From an uncultured Flavobacteriaceae bacterium (GTDB lineage: Bacteria; Bacteroidota; Bacteroidia; Flavobacteriales; Flavobacteriaceae), in contig CALHCJ010000133.1 of NCBI GenBank assembly GCA_937936275.1, forward strand, positions 1-39,472: a stretch of DNA of 39,472 nucleotides. The letters are read 5' to 3'. The position numbers and the translations under genes were made by a program. This document shows positions 25,169 through 35,110 of the stretch, one piece after another. Numbering within the stretch: position 1 is the first letter of the stretch; every line of letters starts with the position of its first letter. The notes below the pieces were generated by a model that saw only the letters and a list, made by a program, of their open reading frames with translations, did no database searches and was not told where the DNA came from.

Positions 25169-27301
25169 ATGGCAAGAGATTTAAAATATACAAGAAATAT
25201 AGGTATTGCTGCACACATTGATGCAGGAAAAACCACGACTACAGAACGTATTTTATTTTATACCGGCGTAAGTCATAAAATTGGAGAAGTTCATGATGGT
25301 GCTGCCACTATGGATTGGATGGAGCAAGAGCAGGAACGTGGTATTACAATTACTTCTGCTGCAACAACCTGTGAATGGCAGTTTCCAACTGAAAATGGGA
25401 AACCTACAGCTGATGCGAAAGGTTTTCATTTTAACATTATTGATACTCCAGGTCACGTTGATTTTACTGTTGAGGTAAATAGATCGTTGCGTGTGCTAGA
25501 TGGTTTGGTTTTTCTTTTTAGTGCGGTCGACGGCGTTGAGCCACAATCTGAAACGAACTGGAGGCTAGCTGACAATTACAAAGTTCCAAGAATCGGCTTT
25601 GTGAATAAAATGGATCGACAAGGTTCTAATTTCCTAATGGTTTGTAAGCAAGTCAAGGAAATGTTAGGTTCAAATGCAGTCCCAATTGTATTGCCGATTG
25701 GTGAAGAAGGAGATTTTAAGGGGATTGTTGATTTAGCAAAGAATAGAGCTATTGTTTGGCATGATGAGGGATACGGATCAACATTTGATGTTGTGGATAT
25801 TCCTGAGGAAATGAAGGCGGAAGTGAAAGAGTACAGAGCTGCTTTGATAGAAGCGGTAGCTGAGTATGATGAGGAATTGATGGAGAAGTTTTTCGAAGAT
25901 GAAGACTCTATTACTGAGGCAGAAGTTCATGCTGCACTAAGAGCTGCGGTTATGGATAGAGCAATCATTCCAATGATCTGCGGTTCATCTTTTAAAAATA
26001 AAGGAGTTCAATTTCTATTAGATGCTGTCTGTAGATACTTGCCATCTCCTATAGATAAGGAAGCAATTGTAGGTACTAATCCTGATACTGGTGAACAAAT
26101 CAGTAGAAAACCTGACGTAAAAGAGCCTTTTTCTGCTCTAGCTTTTAAGATTGCTACTGATCCTTTTGTGGGACGTTTAGCTTTCTTTAGAACGTATTCA
26201 GGTCGTTTAGATGCAGGTTCTTATATTTTGAACAACCGTTCAGGTAAAAAAGAACGTATCTCTCGTATTTATCAGATGCACTCGAATAAGCAAAATGCTA
26301 TTGACTACATAGAGGCGGGAGATATTGGAGCTGCGGTTGGTTTTAAAGATATTAAAACAGGTGATACGATGTCTGCTGAAAAGCATCCTATTGTTCTGGA
26401 AAGTATGGACTTTCCAGATCCGGTAATTGGTATTGCTGTGGAGCCAAAGACTAAGGTTGATGTTGATAAATTAGGTATGGCTTTGGCGAAACTTGCCGAA
26501 GAAGACCCTACCTTTCAAGTTAAAACTGATGAGGCGTCGGGTCAAACGATAATTTCTGGTATGGGTGAGCTTCACTTAGATATCATTGTAGATCGTTTGA
26601 GAAGAGAATTCAAAGTTGAGGTGAATCAAGGTGAGCCCCAGGTAGAATATAAAGAGGCGCTTACAAAGATGGCTGCCCATAGAGAAACGTATAAGAAGCA
26701 ATCTGGTGGACGTGGTAAATTTGGAGATATTGTTTTCGAAATGAGTCCTGCAGATGAAGATTTCGAAGGCGAAGGATTACAGTTTGTTGATGAGATCAAA
26801 GGTGGTCGTATTCCGAAGGAATTTATTCCGTCAGTAGAGAAAGGCTTCGCTGCAGCAATGTTGAATGGACCTTTGGCAGGATTTGAAATGGATACTATGA
26901 AAGTAGTATTGAAAGATGGATCTTTCCACCCCGTGGATTCAGATGCACTTTCGTTCGAGCTAGCTGCAAAGATGGGTTACAAAGCAGCAGGAAAAGCTGC
27001 TGGTGCTGTGATCATGGAACCAATCATGAAGTTAGAGGTTATTACCCCTGAAGAGAATATGGGTGATATTGTAGGTGATTTGAATAGAAGACGTGGAACG
27101 ATCAGTGATATGAGTGATAGAGCTGGTGCCAAGGTTGTAAAAGGCACGGTCCCTCTTTCGGAAATGTTTGGATATGTTACATCGTTGAGAACGCTTTCTT
27201 CTGGTAGAGCAACATCTACCATGGAGTTCTCGCATTATGCTGAAACACCATCAAATATTTCAGAAGAAGTTATAAAAGCTGCAAAAGGGGTAACCGCTTA
27301 A
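25169..27301 (+). CDS. fusA: Translation elongation factor G
   Basis: 710 residues. GTPase motifs: G1 [15 protein letters not shown] (15-29), switch [12 protein letters not shown] (57-67), G3 DTPGH (92-96), G4 NKMD (146-149). Domains II-V follow, with the domain IV sequence [17 protein letters not shown] and the C-terminal [21 protein letters not shown] short insert of about a dozen residues between switch I and G3 ([15 protein letters not shown]) is the type seen in Bacteroidota EF-G. It moves tRNAs and mRNA through the ribosome. Being in the str operon with full motifs, it is the housekeeping copy. No tuf follows. Confidence 0.98.
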   Translation: MARDLKYTRNIGIAAHIDAGKTTTTERILFYTGVSHKIGEVHDGAATMDWMEQEQERGITITSAATTCEWQFPTENGKPTADAKGFHFNIIDTPGHVDFTVEVNRSLRVLDGLVFLFSAVDGVEPQSETNWRLADNYKVPRIGFVNKMDRQGSNFLMVCKQVKEMLGSNAVPIVLPIGEEGDFKGIVDLAKNRAIVWHDEGYGSTFDVVDIPEEMKAEVKEYRAALIEAVAEYDEELMEKFFEDEDSITEAEVHAALRAAVMDRAIIPMICGSSFKNKGVQFLLDAVCRYLPSPIDKEAIVGTNPDTGEQISRKPDVKEPFSALAFKIATDPFVGRLAFFRTYSGRLDAGSYILNNRSGKKERISRIYQMHSNKQNAIDYIEAGDIGAAVGFKDIKTGDTMSAEKHPIVLESMDFPDPVIGIAVEPKTKVDVDKLGMALAKLAEEDPTFQVKTDEASGQTIISGMGELHLDIIVDRLRREFKVEVNQGEPQVEYKEALTKMAAHRETYKKQSGGRGKFGDIVFEMSPADEDFEGEGLQFVDEIKGGRIPKEFIPSVEKGFAAAMLNGPLAGFEMDTMKVVLKDGSFHPVDSDALSFELAAKMGYKAAGKAAGAVIMEPIMKLEVITPEENMGDIVGDLNRRRGTISDMSDRAGAKVVKGTVPLSEMFGYVTSLRTLSSGRATSTMEFSHYAETPSNISEEVIKAAKGVTA

Positions 27302-27311
27302 TTTTAAGAAG

Positions 27312-27617
27312 ATGAGTCAAAAAATTAGAATAAAGTTAAAGTCTTACGATCATAACTTAGTAGATAAGTCAGCTGAGAAGATTGTGAAGACGGTAAAGAC
27401 AACAGGTGCGGTAGTAACTGGTCCGATTCCTTTGCCAACACACAAGAAGATATTTACGGTGTTGCGTTCGCCGCACGTAAATAAAAAGTCAAGAGAGCAA
27501 TTTCAATTAAGTTCATACAAAAGACTTCTTGATATTTACAGCTCTTCGTCGAAAACCATTGATGCACTGATGAAGCTTGAGCTTCCTAGTGGGGTTGAGG
27601 TTGAGATAAAGGTATAA
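27312..27617 (+). CDS. rpsJ: 30S ribosomal protein S10
   Basis: 101 residues. Conserved [21 protein letters not shown] opens the protein in usual form and [14 protein letters not shown]-like sequence ([16 protein letters not shown]) follows. S10 is part of the 30S head and, in other bacteria, also the NusB partner in antitermination. It lies 10 bases after fusA and ends before a 194-base spacer with a terminator-like hairpin, so it may be the last gene of one unit, with the next unit starting at rplC. Confidence 0.98.
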   Translation: MSQKIRIKLKSYDHNLVDKSAEKIVKTVKTTGAVVTGPIPLPTHKKIFTVLRSPHVNKKSREQFQLSSYKRLLDIYSSSSKTIDALMKLELPSGVEVEIKV

Positions 27618-27625
27618 GTTTAAAT

Positions 27626-27731
27626 CCTATTCAAATTGAATAGGTGACATGTCCTGAGCCGCGAGCAAAGGAAAAACGGAAGAAAACAAAATTCAGGGTG
27701 AATTAGTTTTTGACCCTGTTTTTTTATGTCA
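27626..27731 (+). ncRNA. Candidate structured RNA leader between rpsJ and rplC
   Basis: The spacer holds three stems in a row. First is CCTATTC/GAATAGG (27626-27632 with 27638-27644). Second is TCCT-GA-GC/GC-AA-AGGA around loop CGCGA (27652-27672), a stem with a tandem purine mismatch. Third is the terminator hairpin at 27694-27726. TGACAT (27645-27650) can pair with ATGTCA (27726-27731), enclosing the second and third. The local GC-rich block stands out from the AT-rich surroundings. This is the arrangement of a ribosomal-protein attenuator, with L3 or L4 as possible ligand; no match to a known class was checked. Confidence 0.5.
27694..27726 (+). terminator. Intrinsic terminator or attenuator after rpsJ
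   Basis: CAGGGT (27694-27699) and ACCCTG (27713-27718), 13-base loop, followed by a run of seven T. It would end or attenuate transcription between fusA-rpsJ and rplC. No promoter with both boxes is seen after it (only TTAATTTG at 27776-27783, one base off), so read-through or conditional termination is likely. Confidence 0.75.
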
Positions 27732-27811
27732 TAGTTAAGAGTAATACGAACAATTAATATAAACGGAAAGAAGGTTTAATTTGTAAACTGAAATTCCAAA
27801 ATCTAAATCAA

Positions 27812-28429
27812 ATGTCTGGGTTAATAGGAAAAAAAGTAGGTATGACCAGTATTTTTGACGAGAATGGCAAAAACATGCCATGTACCGTTATTGAAGCTGG
27901 CCCATGCGTAGTTACCCAAGTCAGAACCGAAGAGGTCGACGGGTATAGTGCCCTTCAACTTGGTTTCGATGACAAGGCAGAGAAACGTGCTAATAAGGCT
28001 CAAGCGGGTCATTTTAAAAAGGCAGGTACATCTCCCAAAAAGAAAGTCGTTGAGTTCCAAGATTTTGAAGGTGAATTTAAATTAGGTGACACAGTTAGTG
28101 TTGATCTTTTTAATGAAGGAGAATTTGTTGATGTAGTTGGTACATCAAAAGGAAAAGGTTTTCAAGGTGTTGTGAAAAGACACGGATTTGGTGGGGTAGG
28201 TCAAGCAACGCATGGACAACATAACAGATTAAGAGCACCAGGTTCAATAGGTGCTGCTTCTTATCCTGCAAGAGTTTTTAAAGGAATGAAGATGGCTGGT
28301 AGAATGGGTGGTGATCGTGTAACCGTGCAAAATCTTAAAGTCTTAAAAGTAGTAGCAGAGAAAAACCTTTTAGTTGTAAAAGGATGTGTACCTGGTCATA
28401 AGAATGCTTACGTAACTATTCAGAAGTAA
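27812..28429 (+). CDS. rplC: 50S ribosomal protein L3
   Basis: 205 residues. [19 protein letters not shown] opens the protein. The long loop that reaches the peptidyl-transferase centre includes [30 protein letters not shown] and [18 protein letters not shown]3 is one of the first proteins to bind 23S rRNA. First gene of the S10-type cluster; its stop overlaps the rplD start by one base. Confidence 0.98.
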   Translation: MSGLIGKKVGMTSIFDENGKNMPCTVIEAGPCVVTQVRTEEVDGYSALQLGFDDKAEKRANKAQAGHFKKAGTSPKKKVVEFQDFEGEFKLGDTVSVDLFNEGEFVDVVGTSKGKGFQGVVKRHGFGGVGQATHGQHNRLRAPGSIGAASYPARVFKGMKMAGRMGGDRVTVQNLKVLKVVAEKNLLVVKGCVPGHKNAYVTIQK

Positions 28430-29058
28430 TGAAAGTAGCAGTTTTAGATATCAAAGGAAAAGAAACAGGTAGAAAGGCAGACCTTTCTGATGCTGTTTTC
28501 GGAATAGAACCTAACAATCATGCGGTTTACTTGGATGTAAAACAATACTTGGCTCATCAGAGACAAGGAACGCATAAAGCGAAAGAAAGAGCAGAGATTG
28601 CGGGTAGTACAAGAAAGATCAAAAAACAAAAAGGTACGGGTACAGCACGTGCTGGCAGTATTAAATCTCCAATCTTTAGAGGTGGTGGACGTATTTTTGG
28701 CCCAAGACCTAAAGATTATTCACAAAAATTGAATAAAAACTTGAAGCGTTTGGCACGTAAATCTGCCTTGAGTATTAAGTCAAGTGAAAAGGCAATTTTA
28801 GTGGTAGAGGACTTCAATTTTGAAGCTCCAAAAACCAAAGATTTTGTTCAGGTTTTGAAGTCTTTAGGACTTGAAAACAAAAAGTCTCTTTTTGTGTTGG
28901 GTGATTCAAATAATGGTGTATATTTGTCTTCGCGTAATTTGAAGCGCACTGATGTTGTAACCAACTCAGAATTAAGTACTTACAAAATATTAAATGCAAA
29001 TAATATTGTACTGCTAGAAGGTTCGCTAGAAGGTATCGTCTCGAATTTAAATAAATAG
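28429..29058 (+). CDS. rplD: 50S ribosomal protein L4
   Basis: 209 residues. The extended loop that lines the exit tunnel contains [19 protein letters not shown] and [19 protein letters not shown]4 represses the S10 operon in E. coli by binding its leader, which makes it the first suspect as ligand of the rpsJ-rplC spacer. The start shares one base with the rplC stop (TAATG). Confidence 0.98.
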   Translation: MKVAVLDIKGKETGRKADLSDAVFGIEPNNHAVYLDVKQYLAHQRQGTHKAKERAEIAGSTRKIKKQKGTGTARAGSIKSPIFRGGGRIFGPRPKDYSQKLNKNLKRLARKSALSIKSSEKAILVVEDFNFEAPKTKDFVQVLKSLGLENKKSLFVLGDSNNGVYLSSRNLKRTDVVTNSELSTYKILNANNIVLLEGSLEGIVSNLNK

Positions 29059-29065
29059 GAAAACC

Positions 29066-29356
29066 ATGAGTGTGTTGATAAAACCAATTATAACGGAAAA
29101 GATGACTGCGGACAGCGAGTTGAATAACCGTTATGGTTTCGTTGTTGATCCAAAGGCCAACAAGATTCAAATTAAAGAAGCTGTAGAGGCGGCTTATGGA
29201 GTTTCGGTGAAAAAGGTGCGTACTATGAATTACGGTCCGACCAGAAAATCACGATATACCAAAACAGGTATTCAACATGGCAAAACAAATGCTATTAAGA
29301 AAGCGATAGTTGATGTAGCCGAAGGAGATATTATTGATTTTTACAGTAATCTATAA
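29066..29356 (+). CDS. rplW: 50S ribosomal protein L23
   Basis: 96 residues. Conserved LIKPIITEKMTADSE and YGFVVDPKANKIQIKEAVE, plus VRTMNYGPTRKSRYTKTG. L23 sits at the tunnel exit and is the docking site for trigger factor and SRP. Seven bases after rplD. Confidence 0.98.
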   Translation: MSVLIKPIITEKMTADSELNNRYGFVVDPKANKIQIKEAVEAAYGVSVKKVRTMNYGPTRKSRYTKTGIQHGKTNAIKKAIVDVAEGDIIDFYSNL

Positions 29357-29365
29357 AGACAAACA

Positions 29366-30190
29366 ATGTCAGTTAGAAAATTAAAACCAGTAACTCCTGG
29401 ACAGCGTTTTAGAGTTGTAAATGGATTTGACGCCATAACAACTGATAAGCCGGAGAAGAGCTTGCTCGCTCCGTTAAAAAAGTCCGGAGGTAGAAATAGT
29501 CAAGGAAAGATGACCATGCGCCAAAAAGGTGGAGGTCATAAAAGGAGGTATCGTGTTATTGATTTTAAACGTGAAAAGCAAGGAATTGCTGCAACGGTTA
29601 AATCGATACAGTATGATCCAAACCGTACAGCGTTTATTGCGTTATTAGAGTATGCAGATGGTGAAAAGAGATATGTAATTGCTCAAAACGGTTTGAAAGT
29701 AGATCAAAAGGTGAATTCTGGGGCAACGGCTGCTCCTGAGATAGGTAATGCACTTCCTTTGAGCGAAATTCCATTAGGAACTATTATTTCATGTATAGAA
29801 CTGCGTCCTGGACAGGGTGCGGTGATGGCAAGAAGCGCTGGTACCTTTGCTCAATTGATGGCGAAGGATGGAAAGTTCGTTACTGTTAAAATGCCTTCAG
29901 GGGAAACAAGACTTATTCTTTCAGGCTGTTTAGCAACTATTGGGGCGGTATCCAATTCAGATCATCAATTATTGGTTTCTGGTAAAGCGGGTAGAAGCAG
30001 ATGGTTAGGTAAGAGACCGAGAACAAGACCTGTAGCGATGAATCCTGTCGATCACCCAATGGGTGGTGGTGAAGGTAGAGCTTCGGGTGGTCATCCAAGG
30101 TCGAGAAACGGTATACCTGCAAAGGGATACAGAACTCGACAGAAGACCAAGAGCACAAACAAATATATAATAGAACGTAGAAAGAAATAA
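29366..30190 (+). CDS. rplB: 50S ribosomal protein L2
   Basis: 274 residues, full length. Contains [18 protein letters not shown] and the strictly conserved peptidyl-transferase-proximal segment [19 protein letters not shown] with its histidine. L2 is needed for subunit joining and peptidyl transfer. The GGAGG within AAAAGGAGGTATCG near 29545 is coding and not a ribosome binding site. Confidence 0.98.
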   Translation: MSVRKLKPVTPGQRFRVVNGFDAITTDKPEKSLLAPLKKSGGRNSQGKMTMRQKGGGHKRRYRVIDFKREKQGIAATVKSIQYDPNRTAFIALLEYADGEKRYVIAQNGLKVDQKVNSGATAAPEIGNALPLSEIPLGTIISCIELRPGQGAVMARSAGTFAQLMAKDGKFVTVKMPSGETRLILSGCLATIGAVSNSDHQLLVSGKAGRSRWLGKRPRTRPVAMNPVDHPMGGGEGRASGGHPRSRNGIPAKGYRTRQKTKSTNKYIIERRKK

Positions 30191-30203
30191 AAAGTAGAAA
30201 AAA

Positions 30204-30482
30204 ATGGCACGTTCACTAAAAAAAGGACCTTACGTTCATTATAGCTTAGATAAAAAGATCGAGCAGAACGCTTCTTCTGGAAAGAAGTCGGTTATTAAAA
30301 CATGGTCAAGAGCTTCTATGATAACACCTGATTTTGTAGGTTTAACCATTGCTGTACATAACGGGCGGCAGTTTGTTCCTGTATTTGTTACAGAGAACAT
30401 GGTTGGTCACAAGTTGGGAGAATTTTCTCCAACAAGATCTTTTAGAGGTCATGCTGGGGCTAAGAACAAAGGAAAAAAGTAA
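30204..30482 (+). CDS. rpsS: 30S ribosomal protein S19
   Basis: 92 residues. [37 protein letters not shown] and [16 protein letters not shown] are all standard. S19 forms a complex with S13 in the 30S head and contacts tRNA. Three bases before rplV. Confidence 0.98.
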   Translation: MARSLKKGPYVHYSLDKKIEQNASSGKKSVIKTWSRASMITPDFVGLTIAVHNGRQFVPVFVTENMVGHKLGEFSPTRSFRGHAGAKNKGKK

Positions 30483-30485
30483 GCT

Positions 30486-30893
30486 ATGGGAGTTCGAAAA
30501 AAACAGATGGCCGAAAGAATAAAGGCTGAAAAGAAACAGGTAGCATTTGCAAAATTGAACAATTGCCCTACCTCACCAAGAAAGATGCGCATTGTTGCTG
30601 ATTTGGTTAGAGGTGTAGAAGTTGAAAAGGCATTGGCTATTTTGAGATTCAATCCCAAAGAGGCTTCGCGTAAATTGGAAAAATTGCTTTTGTCTGCATT
30701 AGCAAATTGGCAGGCAAAAAATGAAGATGCGAACGTAGAAGAGGCTGCATTGGTGGTTAAAGAGATTCGTGTTGATAGTGGTGCAATGTTGAAAAGATTG
30801 AGACCAGCTCCACAAGGAAGAGCACATAGAATAAGAAAGCGTTCGAACCATGTAACATTGGTTTTGGGGTCTAATAATATAATTGAAAGCTAG
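30486..30893 (+). CDS. rplV: 50S ribosomal protein L22
   Basis: 135 residues. A basic N-terminal extension ([18 protein letters not shown]) precedes the usual core [19 protein letters not shown]. The beta-hairpin reaching the exit tunnel contains [19 protein letters not shown]. The extension is about 20 residues longer than in E. coli. The stop is one base before the rpsC ATG. Confidence 0.97.
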   Translation: MGVRKKQMAERIKAEKKQVAFAKLNNCPTSPRKMRIVADLVRGVEVEKALAILRFNPKEASRKLEKLLLSALANWQAKNEDANVEEAALVVKEIRVDSGAMLKRLRPAPQGRAHRIRKRSNHVTLVLGSNNIIES

Positions 30894-30894
30894 A

Positions 30895-31614
30895 ATGGGA
30901 CAGAAAACAAATCCAATAGGGAATCGTCTTGGAATTATCAGAGGGTGGGAATCTAACTGGTACGGTGGTAACGATTATGGAGATAAACTAGCTGAGGATA
31001 GTAAAATTCGTAAGTACATCTTTGTACGTTTAGCTAAAGCTAGCGTATCTAGAGTTATAATTGAACGTACGCTTAAATTAATAACAGTAACTGTAACTAC
31101 TGCACGACCAGGAATTATTATTGGTAAAGGTGGACAGGAAGTTGATAAGCTTAAAGAAGAGTTAAAGAAGATTACTGGTAAAGAAGTACAGATTAATATC
31201 TACGAAATAAAAAGACCAGAAGTTGATGCTAACTTAGTTGCCGCGAGTGTTGCTCGTCAAATTGAGAGTAGAATTTCATTTAGACGCGCTATAAAAATGG
31301 CAATCGCAGCAGCAATGAGAATGAACGCTGAAGGTATAAAAATTCAGATTTCAGGTCGTTTGAATGGTGCTGAAATGGCACGTTCAGAGTCCTATAAAGA
31401 TGGAAGAATTCCATTATCTACTTTTCGTGCAGATATTGATTATGCTCTGCATGAAGCTCAAACTACCTATGGTAAATTAGGTATTAAAGTTTGGATTATG
31501 AAGGGTGAGGTATATGGCAAAAGAGAACTTTCTCCCTTAGTTGGTATGAAGAAAGGTCAAGGAGATAAGGGCGGCAAAAAGGATGGTCAAAGAAAGCCAC
31601 GTCGTAGAAAGTAA
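30895..31614 (+). CDS. rpsC: 30S ribosomal protein S3
   Basis: 239 residues from the ATG at 30895 ([14 protein letters not shown]). An earlier in-frame TTG at 30883 would overlap rplV and is rejected. The KH RNA-binding domain shows [17 protein letters not shown]. The C-terminal domain has [12 protein letters not shown] and [13 protein letters not shown]. The tail is strongly basic ([13 protein letters not shown]). S3 forms part of the mRNA entry helicase. Confidence 0.98.
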   Translation: MGQKTNPIGNRLGIIRGWESNWYGGNDYGDKLAEDSKIRKYIFVRLAKASVSRVIIERTLKLITVTVTTARPGIIIGKGGQEVDKLKEELKKITGKEVQINIYEIKRPEVDANLVAASVARQIESRISFRRAIKMAIAAAMRMNAEGIKIQISGRLNGAEMARSESYKDGRIPLSTFRADIDYALHEAQTTYGKLGIKVWIMKGEVYGKRELSPLVGMKKGQGDKGGKKDGQRKPRRRK

Positions 31615-31633
31615 TTTTTTAAAGAATTAGAGA

Positions 31634-32059
31634 ATGTTACAACCGAAAAGACAGAAATTTCGTAAGATGCAAAAGGGCCGTATGAAGGGCATCGCTAGTA
31701 GAGGGCATTTGCTTTCAAATGGTATGTTTGGTCTTAAATCTTTGGATACTAATTTTATAACAGCGCGTCAAATTGAAGCTGCTCGTATAGCTGCTACAAG
31801 ATTCATGAAAAGAGAAGGGCAGCTGTGGATTAAGATATTTCCAGACAAGCCAATAACTAAGAAACCTTTGGAGGTACGTATGGGTAAAGGTAAGGGTGCT
31901 CCTGAATATTTTGTTGCTCGTGTGTTACCTGGTAGAATTATGTTTGAGGTTGCTGGAGTGCCTATGGAAGTAGCAAAAGAAGCGTTGCGTTTAGCGGCTC
32001 AGAAATTACCAGTGAAAACAAAATTTATAGTTGCAAGAGATTATACGGCTCAAGACTAA
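31634..32059 (+). CDS. rplP: 50S ribosomal protein L16
   Basis: 141 residues. [19 protein letters not shown] is the usual start; [19 protein letters not shown], then [19 protein letters not shown] near the tRNA-binding site. L16 helps position A-site tRNA. The stop lies 13 bases before rpmC. Confidence 0.98.
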   Translation: MLQPKRQKFRKMQKGRMKGIASRGHLLSNGMFGLKSLDTNFITARQIEAARIAATRFMKREGQLWIKIFPDKPITKKPLEVRMGKGKGAPEYFVARVLPGRIMFEVAGVPMEVAKEALRLAAQKLPVKTKFIVARDYTAQD

Positions 32060-32062
32060 TTT

Positions 32063-32067
32063 GGAGG
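32063..32067 (+). promoter_or_regulatory. Shine-Dalgarno-like GGAGG before rpmC
   Basis: GGAGG lies 5 bases before the ATG at 32073. Most genes in this window have only A-rich sequence there, so this classical site is unusual. It also confirms the 32073 start over an earlier in-frame codon inside rplP. Confidence 0.6.
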
Positions 32068-32072
32068 AAATC

Positions 32073-32264
32073 ATGAAAAAAAAGGAAATAAAAGAATTAT
32101 CTGTAGAAGAGCTAAAACTAAAGCATGCTGAGTTCAAAAAAGAGCATGCAAACTTGAAAATAGCGCACTTCGTTACTCCTTTGGAAAACCCACTTCAAAT
32201 TAGAAAGGTTAGAAGAACAGTAGCGCGTTTAGCAACAGAATTAACTAATAGGGAAAACCAATAA
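32073..32264 (+). CDS. rpmC: 50S ribosomal protein L29
   Basis: 63 residues from the ATG at 32073 ([17 protein letters not shown]). A longer frame starting at 32031 overlaps rplP and would add residues unlike any L29, so the ATG after GGAGG is chosen. Two helices with [21 protein letters not shown] match the family. L29 lies near the tunnel exit beside L23. Confidence 0.97.
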   Translation: MKKKEIKELSVEELKLKHAEFKKEHANLKIAHFVTPLENPLQIRKVRRTVARLATELTNRENQ

Positions 32265-32277
32265 CTGGTTCTGCTTT

Positions 32278-32538
32278 ATGGAAGAAAAAAGAAACTTAAG
32301 AAAAGAGAGAGTAGGGGTTGTAACTAGCAACAAGATGGAGAAATCTATCGTGGTTGCAGAGGTGAAGCGAGTAAAGCACCCTATGTACGGTAAATTCGTT
32401 TTAAAAACGAAGAAGTACGTTGCACATGATGAAAAGAATGATTGCAAGGAAGGCGATACCGTAAAAATTATGGAAACACGCCCTTTAAGCAAGACCAAGT
32501 GTTGGAGGTTAGTAGAAATCTTAGAAAGAGCTAAATAA
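32278..32538 (+). CDS. rpsQ: 30S ribosomal protein S17
   Basis: 86 residues. [19 protein letters not shown] and [19 protein letters not shown] are typical of the OB-fold. S17 binds the 5' domain of 16S rRNA. Spaced 13 bases from rpmC and 2 from rplN. Confidence 0.98.
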   Translation: MEEKRNLRKERVGVVTSNKMEKSIVVAEVKRVKHPMYGKFVLKTKKYVAHDEKNDCKEGDTVKIMETRPLSKTKCWRLVEILERAK

Positions 32539-32540
32539 TT

Positions 32541-32909
32541 ATGTTACAACAAGAATCAAGGTTAAAAGTAGCAGATAATACAGGAGCAAAGGAAGTTTTG
32601 ACCATTCGTGTATTGGGAGGAACGAAAAGAAGATATGCTTCTATCGGTGATAAGATTGTGGTTACTGTTAAGGAGGCAACTCCGAATGGAGGTATCAAAA
32701 AGGGAGCAGTTTCTACGGCAGTTGTTGTTAGGACTAAAAAGGAAGTAAGAAGACCAGATGGATCTTATATCCGTTTCGATGACAATGCTTGTGTGCTACT
32801 AAACCCAACCGGTGAAATGAGAGGAACTCGTGTCTTCGGACCAGTTGCTAGAGAACTTCGTGATAAGCAGTTCATGAAAATTGTTTCATTAGCCCCTGAG
32901 GTACTTTAA
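32541..32909 (+). CDS. rplN: 50S ribosomal protein L14
   Basis: 122 residues, exact usual length. [19 protein letters not shown] and [19 protein letters not shown] are conserved. L14 forms an intersubunit bridge and is the docking site of the silencing factor RsfS. Confidence 0.98.
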   Translation: MLQQESRLKVADNTGAKEVLTIRVLGGTKRRYASIGDKIVVTVKEATPNGGIKKGAVSTAVVVRTKKEVRRPDGSYIRFDDNACVLLNPTGEMRGTRVFGPVARELRDKQFMKIVSLAPEVL

Positions 32910-32922
32910 TTTATAGGTTACG

Positions 32923-33237
32923 ATGAAAAAGTTGAAAATTAAAACAGGAGATACAGTACGAATTACTGCTGGTGACCATAAAGGTACAGAAGGTAAAGTA
33001 ATGCGTGTTGATATTGAAAAGAATAAAGCAATTGTTGAAGGAGCTAATATGGTTTCTAAACATGAAAAGCCTAGTGCAAAGAACCCACAGGGTGGTATTG
33101 TTCAAAAGGAGGCTATGATACATGTTTCCAATCTTTCACTTATTGATGCTAAATCTGGTGATACCACTAGAGTAGGCTACGAAGTTAGAGATGGTAAAAA
33201 AGTACGATTTGCTAAGAAATCCAATGAAGTAATTTAG
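32923..33237 (+). CDS. rplX: 50S ribosomal protein L24
   Basis: 104 residues. The KOW motif is [35 protein letters not shown] follows. L24 is an early assembly starter that binds the 5' end of 23S rRNA. Ends 2 bases before rplE. Confidence 0.98.
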   Translation: MKKLKIKTGDTVRITAGDHKGTEGKVMRVDIEKNKAIVEGANMVSKHEKPSAKNPQGGIVQKEAMIHVSNLSLIDAKSGDTTRVGYEVRDGKKVRFAKKSNEVI

Positions 33238-33239
33238 TT

Positions 33240-33791
33240 ATGGCTTACGTTGCAAGATTAAAAAAAGAATATGGTGAGCGCATTGTAGGTGCGTTGACGG
33301 AAGAATTTGGTTACAAGAATGTAATGCAAGTGCCTAAGCTACAAAAGATCGTAGTGAGTAGAGGTGTTGGTGCTGCTGTAGCTGATAAAAAATTAATTGA
33401 CCATGCGGTTGATGAAATGACCATGATTACGGGTCAAAAGGCGGTAGCGACTATTTCTAAGAAGGACGTTGCCACATTTAAGCTTCGTAAGGGTATGCCG
33501 ATTGGCGCTAAGGTTACACTTCGCGGTGAGAGAATGTATGAATTCTTAGATCGTTTAGTAACAAGTGCGTTACCACGGGTACGTGATTTTCAAGGAATCA
33601 AAGCTACTGGTTTTGATGGTAGAGGAAATTACAGCCTTGGTGTAACTGAGCAAATTATTTTTCCTGAAGTGAATATTGACAAGATCAATAGAATAAATGG
33701 AATGGATATTACTTTCGTTACGACCGCTGAGACCGATAAGGAAGCGAAATCATTATTAACAGAATTAGGATTACCTTTTAAAAAGAAATAA
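33240..33791 (+). CDS. rplE: 50S ribosomal protein L5
   Basis: 183 residues. Conserved [36 protein letters not shown] and [20 protein letters not shown]5 binds 5S rRNA with L18 and contacts P-site tRNA. One base separates it from rpsN. Confidence 0.98.
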   Translation: MAYVARLKKEYGERIVGALTEEFGYKNVMQVPKLQKIVVSRGVGAAVADKKLIDHAVDEMTMITGQKAVATISKKDVATFKLRKGMPIGAKVTLRGERMYEFLDRLVTSALPRVRDFQGIKATGFDGRGNYSLGVTEQIIFPEVNIDKINRINGMDITFVTTAETDKEAKSLLTELGLPFKKK

Positions 33792-33792
33792 T

Positions 33793-34062
33793 ATGGCTAA
33801 AGAATCAATGAAAGCCCGCGAGAGAAAAAGGGCAGCGACTGTAGCTAAATATGCTGAAAAGAGAAAAGCTTTGAAGGAAGCTGGTGACTATGAAGCGTTA
33901 CAGAAATTGCCGAAAAACGCTTCGCCTGTTCGTATGCATAACAGATGTAAAATTACTGGGAGACCTAAAGGTTACATGAGGACATTCGGAATTTCTAGGG
34001 TTACTTTCAGAGAAATGGCCAACCAAGGATTAATACCAGGTGTCAAAAAGGCAAGTTGGTAG
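33793..34062 (+). CDS. rpsN: 30S ribosomal protein S14, long zinc-free form
   Basis: 89 residues. [19 protein letters not shown] opens the long form; [20 protein letters not shown] is the C-terminal signature. Only one cysteine is present in the place where the short form has a CxxC...CxxC zinc site, so this is the zinc-independent type. Followed by a 66-base spacer with an inverted repeat. Confidence 0.98.
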   Translation: MAKESMKARERKRAATVAKYAEKRKALKEAGDYEALQKLPKNASPVRMHNRCKITGRPKGYMRTFGISRVTFREMANQGLIPGVKKASW

Positions 34063-34076
34063 GTTTAAATAATAAC

Positions 34077-34116
34077 TGGTCTCAGGTCTAATGGATATAA
34101 TTAGAAACCGTTACCA
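34077..34116 (+). ncRNA. Candidate structured element upstream of rpsH
   Basis: GGT-CTAAT (34085-34092) pairs with ATTAG-ACC (34100-34104, 34107-34109) with two bulged A and loop GGATATA. An outer stem TGGT/ACCA (34077-34080 with 34113-34116) closes an internal loop CTCA/GTT. It sits 12 bases before the rpsH ATG. S8 is a known autoregulator of the spc operon in E. coli, which makes it a possible ligand. No similarity search done. Confidence 0.35.
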
Positions 34117-34128
34117 AAATATATAAGA

Positions 34129-34527
34129 ATGGTTACAGATACTATAGCAGATTACTTAACGAGAGTAAGAAACGCGAATAGCGCGGGTCATAGAGTTGTT
34201 GAGATTCCTTCATCTAGAGTGAAGAAAGAAATAACCAAGATATTATTCGATCAAGGATACATTTTGAGTTACAAGTTTGAAGAGGATAAGGTTCAAGGAA
34301 GCATTAAAATAGCTTTGAAATATGACAAGTTCACCAAAGATCCTGTTATTAAGAAATTACAAAGAGTTAGTAAGCCAGGTTTGCGTAAGTATGTTGGTTC
34401 TGACGATTTGCCTAGAGTTTTGAACGGATTAGGTGTCGCTATTGTTTCTACATCACATGGTGTAATGACGAGTAAGCAAGCGAAAAACGAAAATGTAGGT
34501 GGCGAGGTTCTTTGTTACGTATATTAA
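34129..34527 (+). CDS. rpsH: 30S ribosomal protein S8
   Basis: 132 residues. TDTIADYLTRVRNANSAGH and the strictly conserved STSHGVMTSKQAKNENVGGE (plus C-terminal EVLCYVY) are present. S8 binds the central domain of 16S rRNA and in E. coli represses the spc operon. It follows a spacer with a bulged hairpin. Confidence 0.98.
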   Translation: MVTDTIADYLTRVRNANSAGHRVVEIPSSRVKKEITKILFDQGYILSYKFEEDKVQGSIKIALKYDKFTKDPVIKKLQRVSKPGLRKYVGSDDLPRVLNGLGVAIVSTSHGVMTSKQAKNENVGGEVLCYVY

Positions 34528-34547
34528 TCAGCAAAAAGATTTAGAAA

Positions 34548-35090
34548 ATGTCTAGAATAGGTAATAATCCGATAGCAATTCCCGAAGGCGTTGCGATAGA
34601 AGTTAACGAAAACGTGATTACTGTAAAAGGTAAATTAGGTGAGTTAACTCAAGAATTCTCAGGTGTTTCTGTGAAGATTGAAGACGGTCAAGCATGGGTA
34701 ACCAGACCATCTGATTCTAAAGAACACAAGGCAAAACATGGTCTTTACAGATCTTTAGTTCTTAACATGGTAGAAGGTGTTTCTAAAGGTTGGACTAAAG
34801 AATTGGAACTTGTTGGTGTTGGTTACAGAGCTAGCAATCAAGGTCAGAAGTTAGATTTAGCACTCGGTTTTTCTCATAATATAGTTATCGACTTAGCTCC
34901 TGAAGTAAAGGTGGAAACAATTTCAGAAAAAGGTAAGAATCCAATTGTAAAGCTTACCTCTTTTGATAAGCAACTTGTTGGTCAAGTGGCTGCAAAGATC
35001 AGAGGTTTCCGTAAGCCAGAACCTTACAAAGGAAAAGGTATCAAGTTTGTTGGAGAGCAATTAAGAAGAAAAGCAGGTAAATCAGCATAA
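34548..35090 (+). CDS. rplF: 50S ribosomal protein L6
   Basis: 180 residues. MSRIGNNPIAIPEGVAIEV opens the first of two related domains; KELELVGVGYRASNQGQKL and IRGFRKPEPYKGKGIKFVGE mark the second. L6 contacts the sarcin-ricin loop. Followed by an unusually long 103-base spacer before rplR. Confidence 0.98.
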   Translation: MSRIGNNPIAIPEGVAIEVNENVITVKGKLGELTQEFSGVSVKIEDGQAWVTRPSDSKEHKAKHGLYRSLVLNMVEGVSKGWTKELELVGVGYRASNQGQKLDLALGFSHNIVIDLAPEVKVETISEKGKNPIVKLTSFDKQLVGQVAAKIRGFRKPEPYKGKGIKFVGEQLRRKAGKSA

Positions 35091-35110
35091 TATTAGTGTT
35101 ATCATGAAAT

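Noticed and set aside
27776-27783. TTAATTTG as an rplC promoter
   Set aside because: It is one base off the consensus and no TTG lies upstream; not enough to claim a promoter.
30883-30897. TTG start for rpsC overlapping rplV
   Set aside because: All S3 proteins begin MGQKxNP, which starts at the ATG at 30895.
32031-32072. Longer L29 frame starting inside rplP
   Set aside because: The extra residues are the end of rplP in another frame; the ATG at 32073 follows a GGAGG site and gives a normal L29.
32256-32270. AACCA/TGGTT hairpin over the rpmC stop codon
   Set aside because: Only five base pairs and no T-run; normal operon spacing continues, so no role is suggested.
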